From: Hirundichthys speculiger
Lineage: Eukaryota > Chordata > Actinopteri > Beloniformes > Exocoetidae
Assembly: GCA_018398805.1 (NCBI GenBank)
Contig: JAGFBZ010000373.1
Location: 1,364,001-1,428,000, forward strand
DNA: 64,000 nt
Direction of reading: 5' to 3'
Below, piece after piece: positions 37,601 through 50,708 of the stretch. Position 1 is the first letter of the stretch, and every line of letters starts with the position of its first letter. The position numbers and the translations under genes are program-made. A model generated the notes under the pieces. That model did no database searches and had not been told where the DNA came from. It saw only the letters and a program-made list of their open reading frames with translations.

Positions 37601-39557
37601 ACATTGTATCTTTTTATACAACTCATACGGAGACTCATAGATGAGCCAATAATACAAACAAGCAATAAAAATCTACATTTTGTAAGATACAAGCTTCAAT
37701 AAATGTTCCCACTTAAAATTCGATTGAAATGTTTCAGTCTATTTCATTTGGTTCATCTTATTGATCACAGAAATTTGAATGACTGTGGTTTCAAACAGTA
37801 ACTTGAATTTCAGAATATTATCATTGTGTGTGTGCTGTGCCACCTTTTGCTAGAATTTAGTTTTCTGAAATACCGTTGCAGTTCATAAGGGAATTTGTCT
37901 ACAGACACCAACAAAAGCGCAAGCAAATACACACATGCAAATACAGATTTGGAAAGAGATTCGTGTTGGGCAACGTGCAGATGTACTTGTTATAGAGGAC
38001 GAGGTCAGGCCTCCACACAAGGCTGCTGGGGATGTGGATGACCTCCAGTCCATCATAGTCTTCTTTATTCCACTTCAGATAGGCATCATGCCACGTCTGC
38101 CTTATCCACAAGTAAGCAATTAGCACCTGGTTCCTCTCATCCTTCACACACAAGAAGACAGTCACAATCATACCAAGTAAAAAACACATTTACAAAGGCA
38201 GTCATATAAACACACACAGAGATGTTATGGCACCTTTTGGCTAGATCTAAATTCCATTTCACTGTCATTTAAAGTGGATAAAAGCCAAAGCAACACACTG
38301 TAGCATTAATTTGATCATTTTTATTTCATATTCTGTGGAAAAGGTAAAGGCGTCGGGACCACATGGTGTTAAAACTCAAACATAACTTGAACATTCATTT
38401 CTTATTTCTTTTTTTTTTTTTTCTTTTTTTTGGCAAGTTTTGGCATGTTAGTTTATGCCCTGAGGAATTTCTAAGTTGTCTAAGAGACAGCATATTAAAG
38501 CTTTACTCATATATTTTGAATGATGTTCAAGTCAGGGGGTATTGGGGGACGCTCAAAGTCAGCATCAGCTACAATTTCCTGAAGCAGTTTGTGATGGATC
38601 CTGAGATGTGCTGTTATAAGCCAGCCTTTTTAGTTTCACATTTTTTTCTTACAGATTTTAAAATGTTTGCATCAGCAATTTCTGACACCTCATGGACCTG
38701 TATTCTTTTTATTTTAGTTTCAGATGTATACAACATGGATTTATTCATTATACTGATTCAGCTAAACTGCATTATCAGCTCGTCAAAAAAAAATAGCTTC
38801 TCAGTCAGAGCAGTCCTTTTAGTTATGGAAAGTGCTAATCTGATACATGAACTACTATTTTAGTAATATTTTCTTTCTTGAGAGATGCTGGTGGGCTTGT
38901 ACCCACCATGTCTTTGATCTGAGAGAGGGTGATCTGTAAAGTGACGTTCAGGGCTCTGTCAGTGTCCTCTACAGGCCGCAGGGCGCTGGAGTAATTCTCC
39001 ATCAGATCGTTCAGGAGCTTCTGGGCATACTGACCCTGCGCACAGTGAGCCACTGATGGTGGAAAACAAGGGGACATGCATTATTTTGAATTGAATTGAA
39101 TGATACTTTTTTTGTCATCGAGCCAGCGTCCCAGCACAATTTTCCATGATTCACATCTGACACTTTGACTAGTTTTAAGTTGTGCTTTGTAGATATTGAT
39201 AACTTTTTCTACATTGTGTGAAAACTTTGATCTAAATTTAGTCCAAAATCAAAAAATGTTAATATATTTAAACACAAAGCAGTTTATTTACATTACATGG
39301 GCGGCAGCAGACCATTTAACAGAACTGTTTCAAAGCAGCATGCAAAACTCATTGTCTATGGTACTGTCGTTTACTTCAAAGCCGAGGCAGTATGTGCATA
39401 ATTAAAAATGCAGTATTTACCATTCATGAACTTCTTTATTCACAAATGGTATGAGTGAGAAGATTTCAAAAAGGCCAAATTCACAACTTCCAGTAATTAA
39501 CAACTCACCTTCAGGGAGCAGCACTGCCAATAAAATTACTGGGATCATGCCAAGCAT
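34661..39557 (-). CDS. chrna9: Neuronal nicotinic acetylcholine receptor subunit, alpha9/alpha10 type
   Basis: Six coding exons on the minus strand: 39557-39509, 39052-38907, 38141-37987, 37430-37250, 37107-36756 and 35403-34661. All have GT-AG introns, phases join cleanly, and 1626 nt give 541 residues. The product is a ligand-gated cation channel subunit, in hair cells the efferent acetylcholine receptor. Visible features are a short signal peptide ([14 protein letters not shown]), the vicinal-cysteine loop [11 protein letters not shown] that marks an alpha subunit, TM1 ([20 protein letters not shown]), TM2 ([19 protein letters not shown]), TM3 after GKYYIATM, a long cytoplasmic loop and TM4 near the C-terminus. 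The first cysteine of the Cys-loop is missing (see findings). Parts of TM2-TM3 ([11 protein letters not shown]) look alpha10-like. Synteny with ube2k and klb favours chrna9. Intron 5 contains a hAT element. Confidence 0.93.
35485..35492. repeat. hAT target-site duplication, left
   Basis: ctttttac, identical to 36622-36629. Confidence 0.9.
35493..36621. mobile_element. Complete non-autonomous hAT element (TAGGGCTGGGCAA family) in chrna9 intron 5
   Basis: The left end tagggctgggcaa and right end ttgcccagcccta are perfect inverted repeats of 13 bp. Subterminal 'gcgttattatcgtattaacgc' and 'gcgattaatcacgatta' motifs lie inside them. The element is flanked by a perfect 8-bp duplication, ctttttac, at 35485-35492 and 36622-36629, the hAT signature. 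It is 1129 bp long with no intact transposase. A plus-strand remnant at about 36077-36250 ([13 protein letters not shown]...) may derive from a BED-type zinc finger. A truncated sister copy lies at 16677-17772. Confidence 0.92.
36622..36629. repeat. hAT target-site duplication, right
   Basis: ctttttac, identical to 35485-35492. Confidence 0.9.
39087..39165 (-). repeat. LINE 3'-tail fragment in chrna9 intron 1
   Basis: 'attttgaattgaattgaatgatactttttttgtcatcgagcc' reads on the minus strand as a LINE 3' UTR (GACAA(A)AAAGTATCATTC) with an AATTCAATTC-type tail. It lies within the 456-bp first intron of the receptor gene. Confidence 0.4.
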
Positions 39558-40075
39558 TTCTGGACGTCTTGAAGAATTTAAATTGTAACTTCAATCAGGA
39601 ATCTAACAGTCCAGGGTTTCGTTCCCTGAAGGGCCTTCATCATGACCGTTCACCCCCAGCTACACTCAGCTGCAAATAGCAGGGCATCCATTCATACGCC
39701 GCTGAATCAGGTGCTGCTCGGCAGGGGAGGCAGCACGTCTGCTGACAAGGTAACGGAATAAAACTCCAGCTATCACATAGCAGCAGCAGACGGAGGGAAA
39801 CAGGATGCCCGAGAATCATCGCCTCACCACACACAGGTCTTTTCAACTGTCAGCTAAGCATCCAAGGTGGGCCACTCGTCTGGTCATGCAACATGTGCTG
39901 CAGCCAACACCAGGAGTAAATGGAGGAGAAAAGGCTGGAAATTAAAATCACTCAACTGTGGTAATAAATAAATATCATCCAAACGCATTATATGTCCAAA
40001 TCTAAGCATACAATATGTCTGTTATTTTCAGCTATGATCCTAAGAAAATTATTACAATCATTTTAGACATTAAAA
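39558..40075. other. Upstream region of chrna9
   Basis: This stretch holds the 5' UTR and presumably the proximal promoter of the receptor gene, transcribed leftward. I see no convincing TATA box or CpG island. It is moderately GC-rich at 39640-39860. Confidence 0.3.
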
Positions 40076-40280
40076 CAGGGGTCTCTAAAGTGTCCTGCAG
40101 CTTTTGCATGTTTCCCTACTTTAACACACCTGATCCTAATTAATGGCTGTCATCATCTTGCCATCAAGGTCAGCGCATGTCTGTTAATGAAACAGTCAAT
40201 TGTATCAGGGTGTGTAGAGGAGCGAAACATCTAAAACCTGCAGGACACCAGGCCTCAAGGACTGACTTTGGTCACCCCTG
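40076..40280. mobile_element. hAT MITE, CAGGGGTCTC family
   Basis: The left end caggggtctctaaagtgtcctgcag and right end ctgactttggtcacccctg are inverted repeats. The inner 'catgtttcccta...gcgaaacatct' is also inverted, so the whole 205-bp element can fold as a hairpin. It is flanked by cattaaaa (40068-40075) and cattagaa (40281-40288), a 7/8 match. Confidence 0.85.
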
Positions 40281-40504
40281 CATTAGAACATATGGTTAAG
40301 TTATTACACTATAAATCTCTAATATCATTTCAAAGATTTCTCATTACGTTTTGACTGCATTTTAAAAGTCGGTCTTCTGGAACCTCTAAAAATTTTAGCA
40401 ACACGGCTTCATTCATAAAAATAAATTGCCCATCCCATTGCCATAATGTGAGTCAGTATGTTTGAACAGTCCACGACTATGAGTTGCTTCCTTATGATCT
40501 AGAT

Positions 40505-40759
40505 TAGGGGTCTCCAACTCCAGTCCTCAAGGGCCGCAACCTTACATGTCTTAGATCAGGGGTGTCAAACTCCAGTCCTCGAGGGCCGCTGTCTTGCATA
40601 CCTTAGATGTTTCCCTGCTTCAGCACACCTGATTCAAATGAATGGCAAATTAACAGATTTGTGCAGATCTTGATGACAAGCTAATAATAATGATGAAGCA
40701 GGGAAACATCTACGACATGCAGGACAAGGGCCCTTGAGGACTAGAGTTGGACACCCCTG
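40505..40759. mobile_element. hAT MITE with duplicated left terminal repeat
   Basis: Two successive left termini are present. One is 'taggggtctccaactccagtcctcaagggccgc' at 40505 and the other 'caggggtgtcaaactccagtcctcgagggccgc' at 40558. Only one right terminus exists ('ggactagagttggacacccctg', ending at 40759). The whole 255 bp is flanked by a perfect 8-bp duplication, atctagat, at 40497-40504 and 40760-40767. The inner arms 'ttagatgtttccctgcttcag' and 'gaagcagggaaacatcta' form a long hairpin. Confidence 0.88.
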
Positions 40760-40815
40760 ATCTAGATGATAACTGTTAGGTTCACATATGACAATTTTCA
40801 AATGACCAACACCTT

Positions 40816-41376
40816 CTATTAGAGGCTATTCTCACCCAAATTGGAGGAATAGTTCAAAACAGTTATTTCCCCCTGGCCATCAGACTACTCAATGGACAAA
40901 TAAACCCCCAACCCATGGACAATGGCGCATAATTTCCCTTATGTAAATATCTCTGAAATATATTTTTTCTGTGCAATACATTTTTCAATTCAAATTCTGT
41001 GCAATATTTTTAATCTCAATTTCTGTGCAATATTTGTATATTTGTATATTCCATAGTCATATTCATATTAATATATATATATTCATATATTTTTTTTTTA
41101 TTGCTGCTACGTAGCTCTGCACTGCACTTGAACCTGCTGTTTACACCGGATTCTGCTGTTTTACATCCTGGTTTTATCTATTTATTCTCTACGCTGCACT
41201 CACTACAACCTTAAGGTTTTTTAGGTCTGTAGCACTACAGTATTGTCTTGTAATTTTTTTAAGCTGTAATACGGAAAGCCAAGCAACGACATTTCGTTGA
41301 CGAAAAACCTCACTGCTGTGTTTTTTTGTGCAATGACAATAAAGAAAGTCTAAGTCTAAGTCTAAGTCTAAGTCTC
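40816..41376 (+). mobile_element. 5'-truncated L2-like LINE with (TCTAAG)n tail
   Basis: The plus strand starts with the last codons of a LINE ORF2 (NSYFPLAIRLLNGQ, stop at about 40932). A typical 3' UTR follows, including 'cgacatttcgttgacgaaaaacctcactgctgtg' and 'tgcaatgacaataaag', ending in (tctaag)n at 41347-41376. It is immobile because the rest is missing. Confidence 0.82.
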
Positions 41377-42490
41377 AATAATCACAGCTTATTAATGTGT
41401 AGAATCATTCCAGGAAACCAGACATTCTCCTTCTGATATGGAACTTGATTTAATGTAGCCTAGATTCATGTCATGTTTCTTCCCTAGGCTATTTTTAAGA
41501 ACTTGCAATATACAAATACAATTACAATTATGCTGAAATGAACTGGTCTATTATTGTAATACAATTGGACGATAACTGAATTGAATTGGGTTGCTTTTAA
41601 CTTGACTTTGCTTTTGTTGTAAATTGCAGAGATGAAATGGCACAATACAAATACACTGAAATTAATTTAAAAAGCAACAACAGTTCTAGAAATGCATTTC
41701 CAGACATCATGGTATGACAGACTCACACCTAGTGAATAGATACACACTCAGTTTTTGTCACATGGGATGCTTTGGAGACCTGAGGCTGGTTTCTAGCATG
41801 GATTAGGTGACTGTTATACAGTTAAATCCAATGCTTCAAATCCATACTGTCAGTCTGGTCCCTTGATGGATCGGCATCACATACTTGATGTTGATTAAAT
41901 TATTTTTTCCCCCATGTATTTTAGTACAGGAGTTCAGTTTACTGCCAAGGTTTTTTGGACTGGTTTAACATGGCACAATATGCTATTCAGCAGACCATCT
42001 GTTATATTGCCCAGTCTCAGCTTGAATCAGAGTAAGAAAATTATTTTGAGCGTATGCCTCACTCTACTGTTGAGAAGCTAAATTTGCTCACTCCAACAGT
42101 AACTAAATTCAACAGAAGTATAATGCCAAGAACAACTACAAAGACATTTTCAAGAAATGCAGCAATATACATAGCCCACATGCATTCTTACCCCAAATGT
42201 TGCTTGTTCCATTTTCACTGGAATGTAATGCCCCAAAGATTTGTTGGTCTGTTAATTTAGTGCCTCACTCATATTTATTCAAATGAATGCAAACCTAAAT
42301 GCATAGGTTCTCTTTTTTATAAACATGCATAGATTTTCCTTTTTTTTTCCAAGTAAATGGCTGCGATGTGCTGGATGCTACATTATTGCCAAGTAGTTTC
42401 TTGGTGGACTGGATACAAAATTATGAAAATAATAAATAAATAAAAAATACCACATCTGAGAAGCAAAACAAAAAAAGACAGATTAATTTA
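41377..42490. other. Intergenic, nothing recognised
   Basis: AT-rich sequence between the LINE and the putative ube2k 3' end. No element was recognised. Confidence 0.4.
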
Positions 42491-43798
42491 CACAGACTTT
42501 AATATCTTTATTTACAGATGAATCACTGACATATTTTGTTGGTGTATTTACGATGATGCAATAATCCTTAAAGTTGTTTTTTTTTTTTAACCTTTTTCTT
42601 TTTTTTTCTTCCAGAGTTGTCACAAGTTGTGTTGCTGGACATATTTTTTAGTTTTCTCTCTATTTAAAAACAGGAATCCAAATGCATTCCTGTTGGAGGC
42701 CAAAACCAAATAAAAGTTTGTTTTAAATTGGGGGCATGGGAGGAACAGATGAAAAAAGGCATATCAAGAATAGGTGTGGAGATGTGTTTGGACGTGGGGA
42801 TTTCCTGTAGGAGCTGCCAGTTATTGACTCCTGAGGGGGAAAGCAGGGAAGATGATGAGTATGGTTACTGTGAGCACACCCTGAACACACTCTATGGACT
42901 GGTGCTCAAAACATTTAATAAGCCCACCTAAATGGTACAAAGTGCAACGAATTACACACTCAGTTCATGCATAATGGGGAAAAAAGTGATTTTCCTTTGA
43001 TGGTCATTTTCCCCCCAAGTAAAGCGCACTAAATCCACAATGCAATACTTTTGCCTTAAATGTGCTCCGTTATCAGCAACACATCTGTCATGTCAGAAAC
43101 TTTACTTCATTCACTATAAAGCACCTTATTCTGTCAAAGAGTAGCCAAACACTTTTAACTGGATGAGTGAAAGTGGTGATTTCGAATACAGAGACAGAAA
43201 TTTTTAATAAAAGATGCCAATTTAAAAGTTTAGGTCTTGGTTTGATCCCTGTTTAGAAAACAGGAATAAAAGTGTGTTAATCAAGACCAGGTGACAAAAA
43301 AAGCCCCTTGGATGGCTTGACTCTCTCCTACAAAAGGTTATCACAAATGAAAATAAATGCACTGCATAGGCAAGGATAAACTGCTGACAGCCGCTTCTTG
43401 GCAAGAGCCAGAAAAAAGCTGGGAGGCTGGACTGACAGATGTGGGCAGGGTCTTAAAGTCTGGTAGTTGCTTCAAAGGGCTTGAAGTGTGATTGGATTTT
43501 TGATTGTAGCACTGAGTGGAATGTTGAATGAACTTAAAGAAACTGGAGGTACAAGCTCACAGAGCAGTTGACTGGAGTGTGGTATAGCAGAGGTGATGAG
43601 CGCAGGGCAGAGATACCACACAGAGGGGATAAAGGGGATATGAAAAAGAGGGGGAGTGTGTCTGATATGAAAGAGGCTGTGATGGAAAAAGAGCCAAACT
43701 CCTGCCTTCAGAGAGTGGGAGTTTACATAACAGAGGGTGTCTATGTGTGGAGAGAGAAAAGAGATGGGGATCAAGAGGATGATGAAGAGTGTCAAAAT
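42490..43798 (-). promoter_or_regulatory. Putative ube2k 3' UTR with polyadenylation signal
   Basis: Downstream of the ube2k stop codon the minus strand runs about 1.3 kb without another gene to AATAAA at 42512-42507, followed by a T/G-rich stretch (GATATTAAAGTCTGTGT). This is a reasonable cleavage signal. The UTR extent is inferred from sequence alone. Confidence 0.45.
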
Positions 43799-46700
43799 TC
43801 AGTTACTGAGCAGCAGCTCTGTTGCTGTCTCGACGTCCCAGGATTTTGACGACAAAGCCACTATAACTGCATTCTGCGGACAAAAAAATATACATAAAAT
43901 AAAAAAAAAAATAAGTGGAATCATTTCAATTTGCAGCATATTCAGCAGTGCAGCACAGAGTAGGGGAGAGATTTAGGCTTACCCATACTTACTTTTTCAA
44001 AGCCCATGGCACAGAGTTTGTCTATTTTACGTGTGTACTCCGGACTGGAGACGGGAGCGCCTGCGTAGACATGAGACCAGAGTCTCGCCGTCTGTTTAAA
44101 CATCTCTGGATTCTGCTTGTACTGCGTGATGAACCAACATGAAAAGCAGAGTTAGGCAGTGGTGAAAAGGGGTCCAGTACTTCACTTTCATCACTTACAA
44201 GACTATGTATTTACATCAAGGTGCAAACTTCAAAGACTTGGAGTAATTGTAAAATATTTGTTCCAAAATAAAAGCATTTGACAGCTTTTGCAGTTGGTAC
44301 AATTACAATTTATCAACTATTTTGTACTGCTGCTATGCTATCAGCCGACTAATTTTGTAATTCTGCAAGATTGAGGATGCTTATATATTCACAGCCAAAG
44401 AAACTAGGAGAGCTGCAAGCTGCCCCCCTCCCCCCTCCTGTGGTCCTCATTTCACTGCACTGCAGAGAGCTGATTTCCTCTCATCATAAACTACCAACAT
44501 AAAACCTTTTATGTAAACAAAAGCTCTGGGCTCCAATCCCATTTTTTTTTTTCAAAAGCACCAATGTGTAATAAACTGAAAGAAGCACAAAATGCTGCTG
44601 ACTTCAGAGATTATAGTCCACCACAGCATGTGGGATATATTGTAACTTCATCTCATCCTCACAAAGTAGTATTTGTCCGCTTTAAGTAACCAGTAGCTAT
44701 TGGATACACATAACTCTCAATGCACTGAAGGTAATCATCCATGTACATGCTAACTTTGGTGGAAAAAGAACAACATTTAGGGAAAAAATATGAAATACAT
44801 GAACCTTTCTAAAATATAGACACAAGATTTAAAAAAAAAAAAAAAAAAAAAGGAGTAGATGTAGAAATACTGACATAACATTTTATTCATTCATGCATTT
44901 CACTCAAGTGAGGGTTGGTCAATAGATGGCTATTATGTACTTGCTTCACATGGGATATGTGATTGCCTTTAGGTGTAACAATGTACTCAAAAGAAAAAGA
45001 TTTATTTTCTATTTAAGAAAAAAAAAAAGGAACACCAAACCTCCTACGTATTTCAAATCAGTTTTGCAACCTTCAATAAGCGTCAACCTAAACAAAGAAA
45101 GAAGCTCCTGATTAACCCTTCTCATTTACGGCAAAAAATATTTTCTGTGTCTGTTATTATAAGAAGTGCATTTAGGACAAATAGTTCAACTGGGCACTGA
45201 AAGAAACATTTTGTTTAAATTAAAATTATATGACTTCTCCAGTGATATTTAGCAGCATTTAGTACACACTGATATCTGAGTAAGACATCAGTTTCAGCTA
45301 GTGACATAATATTTAAAATACTGAAATACACTGACCCTTGTTACATATACAGAACACCACTGTCTGTCAAATGGCAATAACTATGACCATGTTTACTATT
45401 AGTTATCAAACAACACCCCTAGATAAATTCATGTCTTATTTAATCCAGCCAACCATGTAACTGCTTGAAAATCTAAAACTGAAATGTACTGTCAAAGAAA
45501 TAAAAGATGACATTTTCCTATTACAGTGGTACCTCTACTTACAGACGTCTCTACATACAAAATTTTCAGGTTACGAAACGCCTTAATGGGAAAATATTGC
45601 CTTTTGTTACGATAGAAATTTCAGGATATGAAAGGCAAAAAACAGTACAGTACGTGCTGCTACTCGCAGTTCCCAGAGTTTACCAAACGTAAACATACTT
45701 GTCGGCTCTGTTTCTCAGTTTGAAAGCGGTGCGTCCGAGCTGCTCTGCCATTGGCTATCACTTAGCATCTTCCTGGCATCCCACTGGCTAGGAGGGCCCC
45801 TTGTCTGTATGAGCGTAACCCAGCAACCCAGGTAAACGAATAATTTTTACCTCCGCCAAGGAGGTAATGTTTTTGCCAGCATTTATCTGTCTGTTTGTTT
45901 GTTTGTCTGTTTTCAAGATAACTCAAAAAGATATGGATGGATTTTGATGAAATTTTCATGAGTTGTCGGAAATGTGAAAAGGAAGGATTTCTTTTTCTGG
46001 TGTGATCTGGAAGAAATCCTGGATTCTGGATCACTTTCAAATTTTCAGTAATTGTTAAGCTTGACGGAGGTTTGCACTCTCCTAGTGCTTTTCTAGTTCT
46101 AACATGTATTTGTTAGAGGTTTTTATGTCATCTCATGTATTATTAATAATTTATTTAAAAAATTATGTTCGAATTTTGGGGGCTTGGAATGGATTAGGGC
46201 ATTTACATAGAAAACGCGTCTCTACTTCCAATATTTTCAGGTTACGAAACTACATCTAGAAACAATTAATTTCGTAAGTAGAAGCACCACTGTAATTCAG
46301 CTATGTTTATTTCAATAAGTCCAATATAACAGCAGAAAGGTTCATCCTGGGATGTAAAACTAATTGAGAAATCTTTCCTATGACATGGCATGTTTACAGA
46401 TAATTTTGGAAATATTTAGTAACAATCACTAGCAGTGGTGTGTCCTGTTAAAGAAAATAAAGAAATTGGGGTTCAAATATGAAAACATAAATATACATGC
46501 AAACCCACCTGATTGGCTACCACAGCATCCTGTGGATCATCTGGTTCTGCAGCTGCCAGTAAAGCTTGTAATGACAAAAGGACTGTCCTCAGTGTCATCG
46601 CTGCTGCCCTAAAACAACATGTTGTCATAAGTAAAAGATTAAATAAACAGAAACACAAATGCAGATGTTTCCAGACACTGCATGGTACAATTAAGCAATT

Positions 46701-49700
46701 AACACGTAATTATAGTCTGTATAAAAATCTTAAGCAAACTCATTTGATTCTCCTTTCTACTTAAGAAGAAACCATTGAACCAACTTTGAGAGACAGTTCA
46801 TTGTATTAGCATAGATTACAAAAGATGCAGTCACAAAGATGTCTTATCCTCCTAGGACAGGGGTCTCCAACTCCAGTCCTCAATGGCCCCTGTCCTGCAA
46901 GTTATAGATGTTTCCCTGCTTCAGCCCATCTCTTTCAAATGAATGGGTCATTATCAGCTCATCATCCAGGTCTGCACAAGTCTGTTAATGACCCATTCGG
47001 GTGAATCAGGTGCACTGAAGCAGGGAAACATCTAAAACACGCAGGGTTGCGGTTCTTGGGGACTGGAGTTAAAGACCCCTGTGCCAGGACCTAAATTAAA
47101 CAGTGACATGTGGATTTATTTCCATGGACAGTGTTGTACCTGAACACGTTCATTGAACGAAAGTTCACAAACTAGTTCGTATTTTGTGCGAAGGTGAACT
47201 GAACGCGCTCTCTTTCCCCTTGATGAGCATCAGGTTTGAACGTGTTCATTTGGGCAATTGTTTTCTTTTCTGTCTGTTTTAGTCACATGATGACGTTTAG
47301 TGGTACCAGGTATTAAAATGAACAAGAAAGTGAAGAAAAAATGATGGTCTAATAATTTTTTCCATGACTGTATATAAAATTATTCTTGTTTGGTCTCTTC
47401 CTTGGTCACTCACTCATTTTCTCTTCCATCATTACTTTCTTCAGTCACTGAATCACCTCTGCCCTGATGCCCACTGTAACTCTGTAAGCTAGCTTCATCA
47501 CTGTTGTTCTGTAAAATTGTGCCATAAAGCGATACAGAGCTATCACAAAAGGGCCACTGAGACAGTTTTATACTGATGGCAGGGATGTAAGCTGGCAAGA
47601 GCTATTCCTTCAAGTCAAGTTGATATTTTAACATGAAAGAATGTCATTGGTGCTGCTTTATAAAAATGAGAGAATGAGTACACGTCTGTAAACTCTGTGA
47701 AATGTGTTGTGTCCTTTTGTTGCAACCCTTTGGAAATCTGCAAACTTGTTTGATTTGTTCAAACATTTTTTAGTAGTAACCCTGTAATGAAAATCGTACA
47801 ACCTTTCCTGGGGCCTGTTTCAAAAAGAGGTTCAACAACCTTGAGTCAGAAAAAGCCAACTCAGAATCAACAAATTGAGTTATGAAACTGAGTTTTTGGT
47901 TTCAGAACAGGTGTTCAGACTTAGTTCAATTAACTGAATATGTTGACCTCAAGTTTCTATAAAAACCTATCATCAATGGAACTCTGATACCGTGATTCAC
48001 CATGGCAAAACAAAGCAAGTCTCCTTAGCCTTTTTCTTGCAATTAGAGCTTTTATTGTGGTCATGTAACTTTCTACAGGAGATGGCTTCAGTGGTGAAGG
48101 AAAGACAGCTGGTGTGAGAGAAAAATTACAGAGCAACTATATAAATAATTTAAATATTTAGTTAAAAGAGAGAGAGAGAGAGAGAAACACTGAAGTAACT
48201 GTTGTATAGATGTATAAAAACCTATTTCAGAGAGGTAACAGGTCCTGTTTTACGGTTTGGCTGTGCTTTAATAAGATTTAGCCAACATTAACAAAGAAAA
48301 AAAGTCTGATATATGATCAATTATCTGATGAAATTTCCAGGCTCCATCCCCATCAATTCAGCAAGGAACAGATAAAAACCAACTGCGAGAACAGTGGTGA
48401 TTCTGCCTGCTTCTATTCGAACACCAGGAGGTTATAGCAGAAGGGGCAGATGTTTTCAAAGCCATGGAGGAATACGAGCTCTGCCCCCCTACATCTCATA
48501 TTCTGCAGCACTCGAGTAGCCCCTATAACACTAGCATATTTCTGCAACAACTAATTGTGGGCAATTTCAGAGTGAATCTTCCAATCTCAGATGATTTCAG
48601 GCTTTTTATAGTCCTCTACAACATTTTAATGAGCCTTGTTAGCCATCCTAATTCTTTTCTTCATTGATACAAAGAATTATTCTGGCTCCTCTGGATTCAA
48701 CTTTGATTTCCATGGGGCAGAAGAAACTGCCTCTGGACACCACTGGATAGGCATAAAAAAAATTAAGCATGTGATGTAGGTAGAGCAACAATCAGATCGG
48801 TACCAACAACAGACTCCAAAACGGGATGGAGTGGAGTAGGGAATGCTGGTAAATAACTGCTGTTGGTTTTGCAGTAAAAACTTGTTGATTCTAGGTATTA
48901 TTAGCAATTTTGCAGCTCCCTTGGTTGCTTTTGAATAGTGGGTCTTTGACAATCCTGTATGACTCACTTTAGAAAACCCATCATGTTACAATTAGTTCAG
49001 TATATTCTGTACGGTGGAAATAACTGAATGGGAGGGGCAACAAATACATTTCACAAGATAGAATTTTTGACCAAGTGGATAAGTATGCTTAGTGAAACTA
49101 AATATTAATTTAGAGGACAAAAAAAAGGCCAAGTATTTTTTTTTTTTTTTTTTTTTTTTAACTACAGTCCAGTTGACAACTCTTAATGCTTCAATTAGGC
49201 TTTAGGTAGATGCAGCTAGCTACTAGGCCTAAGTTGGTTAAAATCAGTGCTGATTTCTGCATTGTTGTGAGCCTCCTGAAACAAATGGTTTCCCATATTA
49301 GCATGATCACTGACCTTTCTTTGATATATTGTCTGTTTATTAATATCGTTAAAACTTAGGTTTCAAGCTATGAAAATCCAAGCTTTTCAGATAAAGTTAA
49401 AGATAAAATTACAGACAAAAACTGTTTAACATCTGCTGATCGAGTTGATGGGGTGCTGGTGAGGAGGGAAGAAGAAGCAGTGTTTTTGTGGCTTTGATAA
49501 GGAAAATTAGCTTAGTTTTAGGAATGGCACAGAATGTAAAGAAGGTTGGCACACATTCACTCACCACTGGTCTTTAAGAATGTCCAAACATATTGCACCT
49601 GTGACTGAGCTGATGTTGGGATGCCAAATCTTTGTGATAAACCGCACCTGAGATATTAAAGGTGGGGTTAAACAATGGATTTGGACAGTTAGTGAAATTT

Positions 49701-50053
49701 TAAAGACCAACTACACAAGTTATCAATAGCAACAGCAGTAAAGAATCCTTACCTTGGGTGGATTGAATGGATACGTCTCTGGAATTTTAATTTCAAGTTG
49801 ATATCTACCACCTGCACAGGAAACATTATCAAAACCCAATTCAAGAATCGTGACAAGGACAAATAAGCCACACTAAATGTGCATTTCCACAAGCAGGGGT
49901 TCCAGAGTAAAACTAACCATATCTCTACTTGTGGTAACGATGCCAGTTGAGCGTTAACTACCATTTCAAACCACGCTAGTGCACCACTTTCACTGTTTGT
50001 CAACCACTAATAAAGAAAAAAAGATGCCCAAGACAAGAAAAAAATAAAAGACT

Positions 50054-50108
<55 letters not shown>

Positions 50109-50663
50109 GTGGTTCTGAATGAGAAAAGATTACTTCTACACGAAGGGGACCCTGCTAGTGGAAATACACATTATACAAGAAGTGTTCAAGGTTATTTCAG
50201 GCATGTTGAAAGCTACAGGGTTTTGAAATGCTGGTGAACTCTTGTGTTCAGTGGCACTAAATGTCACATAACAGATTTGTGCAATCATGCATTCTGATTA
50301 GAAGGCAGTGTGTCTTTAAGAGCCCCTCACCTTCATATGGCGTGTCAGGGGGGCCAGCTATTTCCCCTTTAAGTTCTGTGAAGTTTTCATCCACCAGATC
50401 TACCTTTATCTGGTTTTTGCTCGTCTGAAAAGATGAGAAGTGAAGATGCGCTGTAACTCAAGCAGATATTCAAGTATTATACTAGCATGCTGGCAAACAA
50501 ATCTGCAGATGCAGCAAACGCTGACGCCTCACGTATTAGTAGAACTAGTTGACCCCAACTTGTTGCACATTTACAGATATATACGATAAGCCTCTAATGT
50601 GGGCTCAGATGACTGTATGCAGTATGAATGGGCCACGTGGGAAGGGTATATCTTCATTACACG

Positions 50664-50708
<45 letters not shown>

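Noticed and set aside
38363..38863. 166-codon plus-strand open frame
   Set aside because: It lies inside intron 2 of the receptor gene on the opposite strand, starts in a poly-T-driven Phe run and has no recognisable domain.
41343..41376. Tandem 6-bp units considered as a CRISPR-like or telomeric array
   Set aside because: It is the (TCTAAG)n tail of the adjacent LINE, with no spacers.
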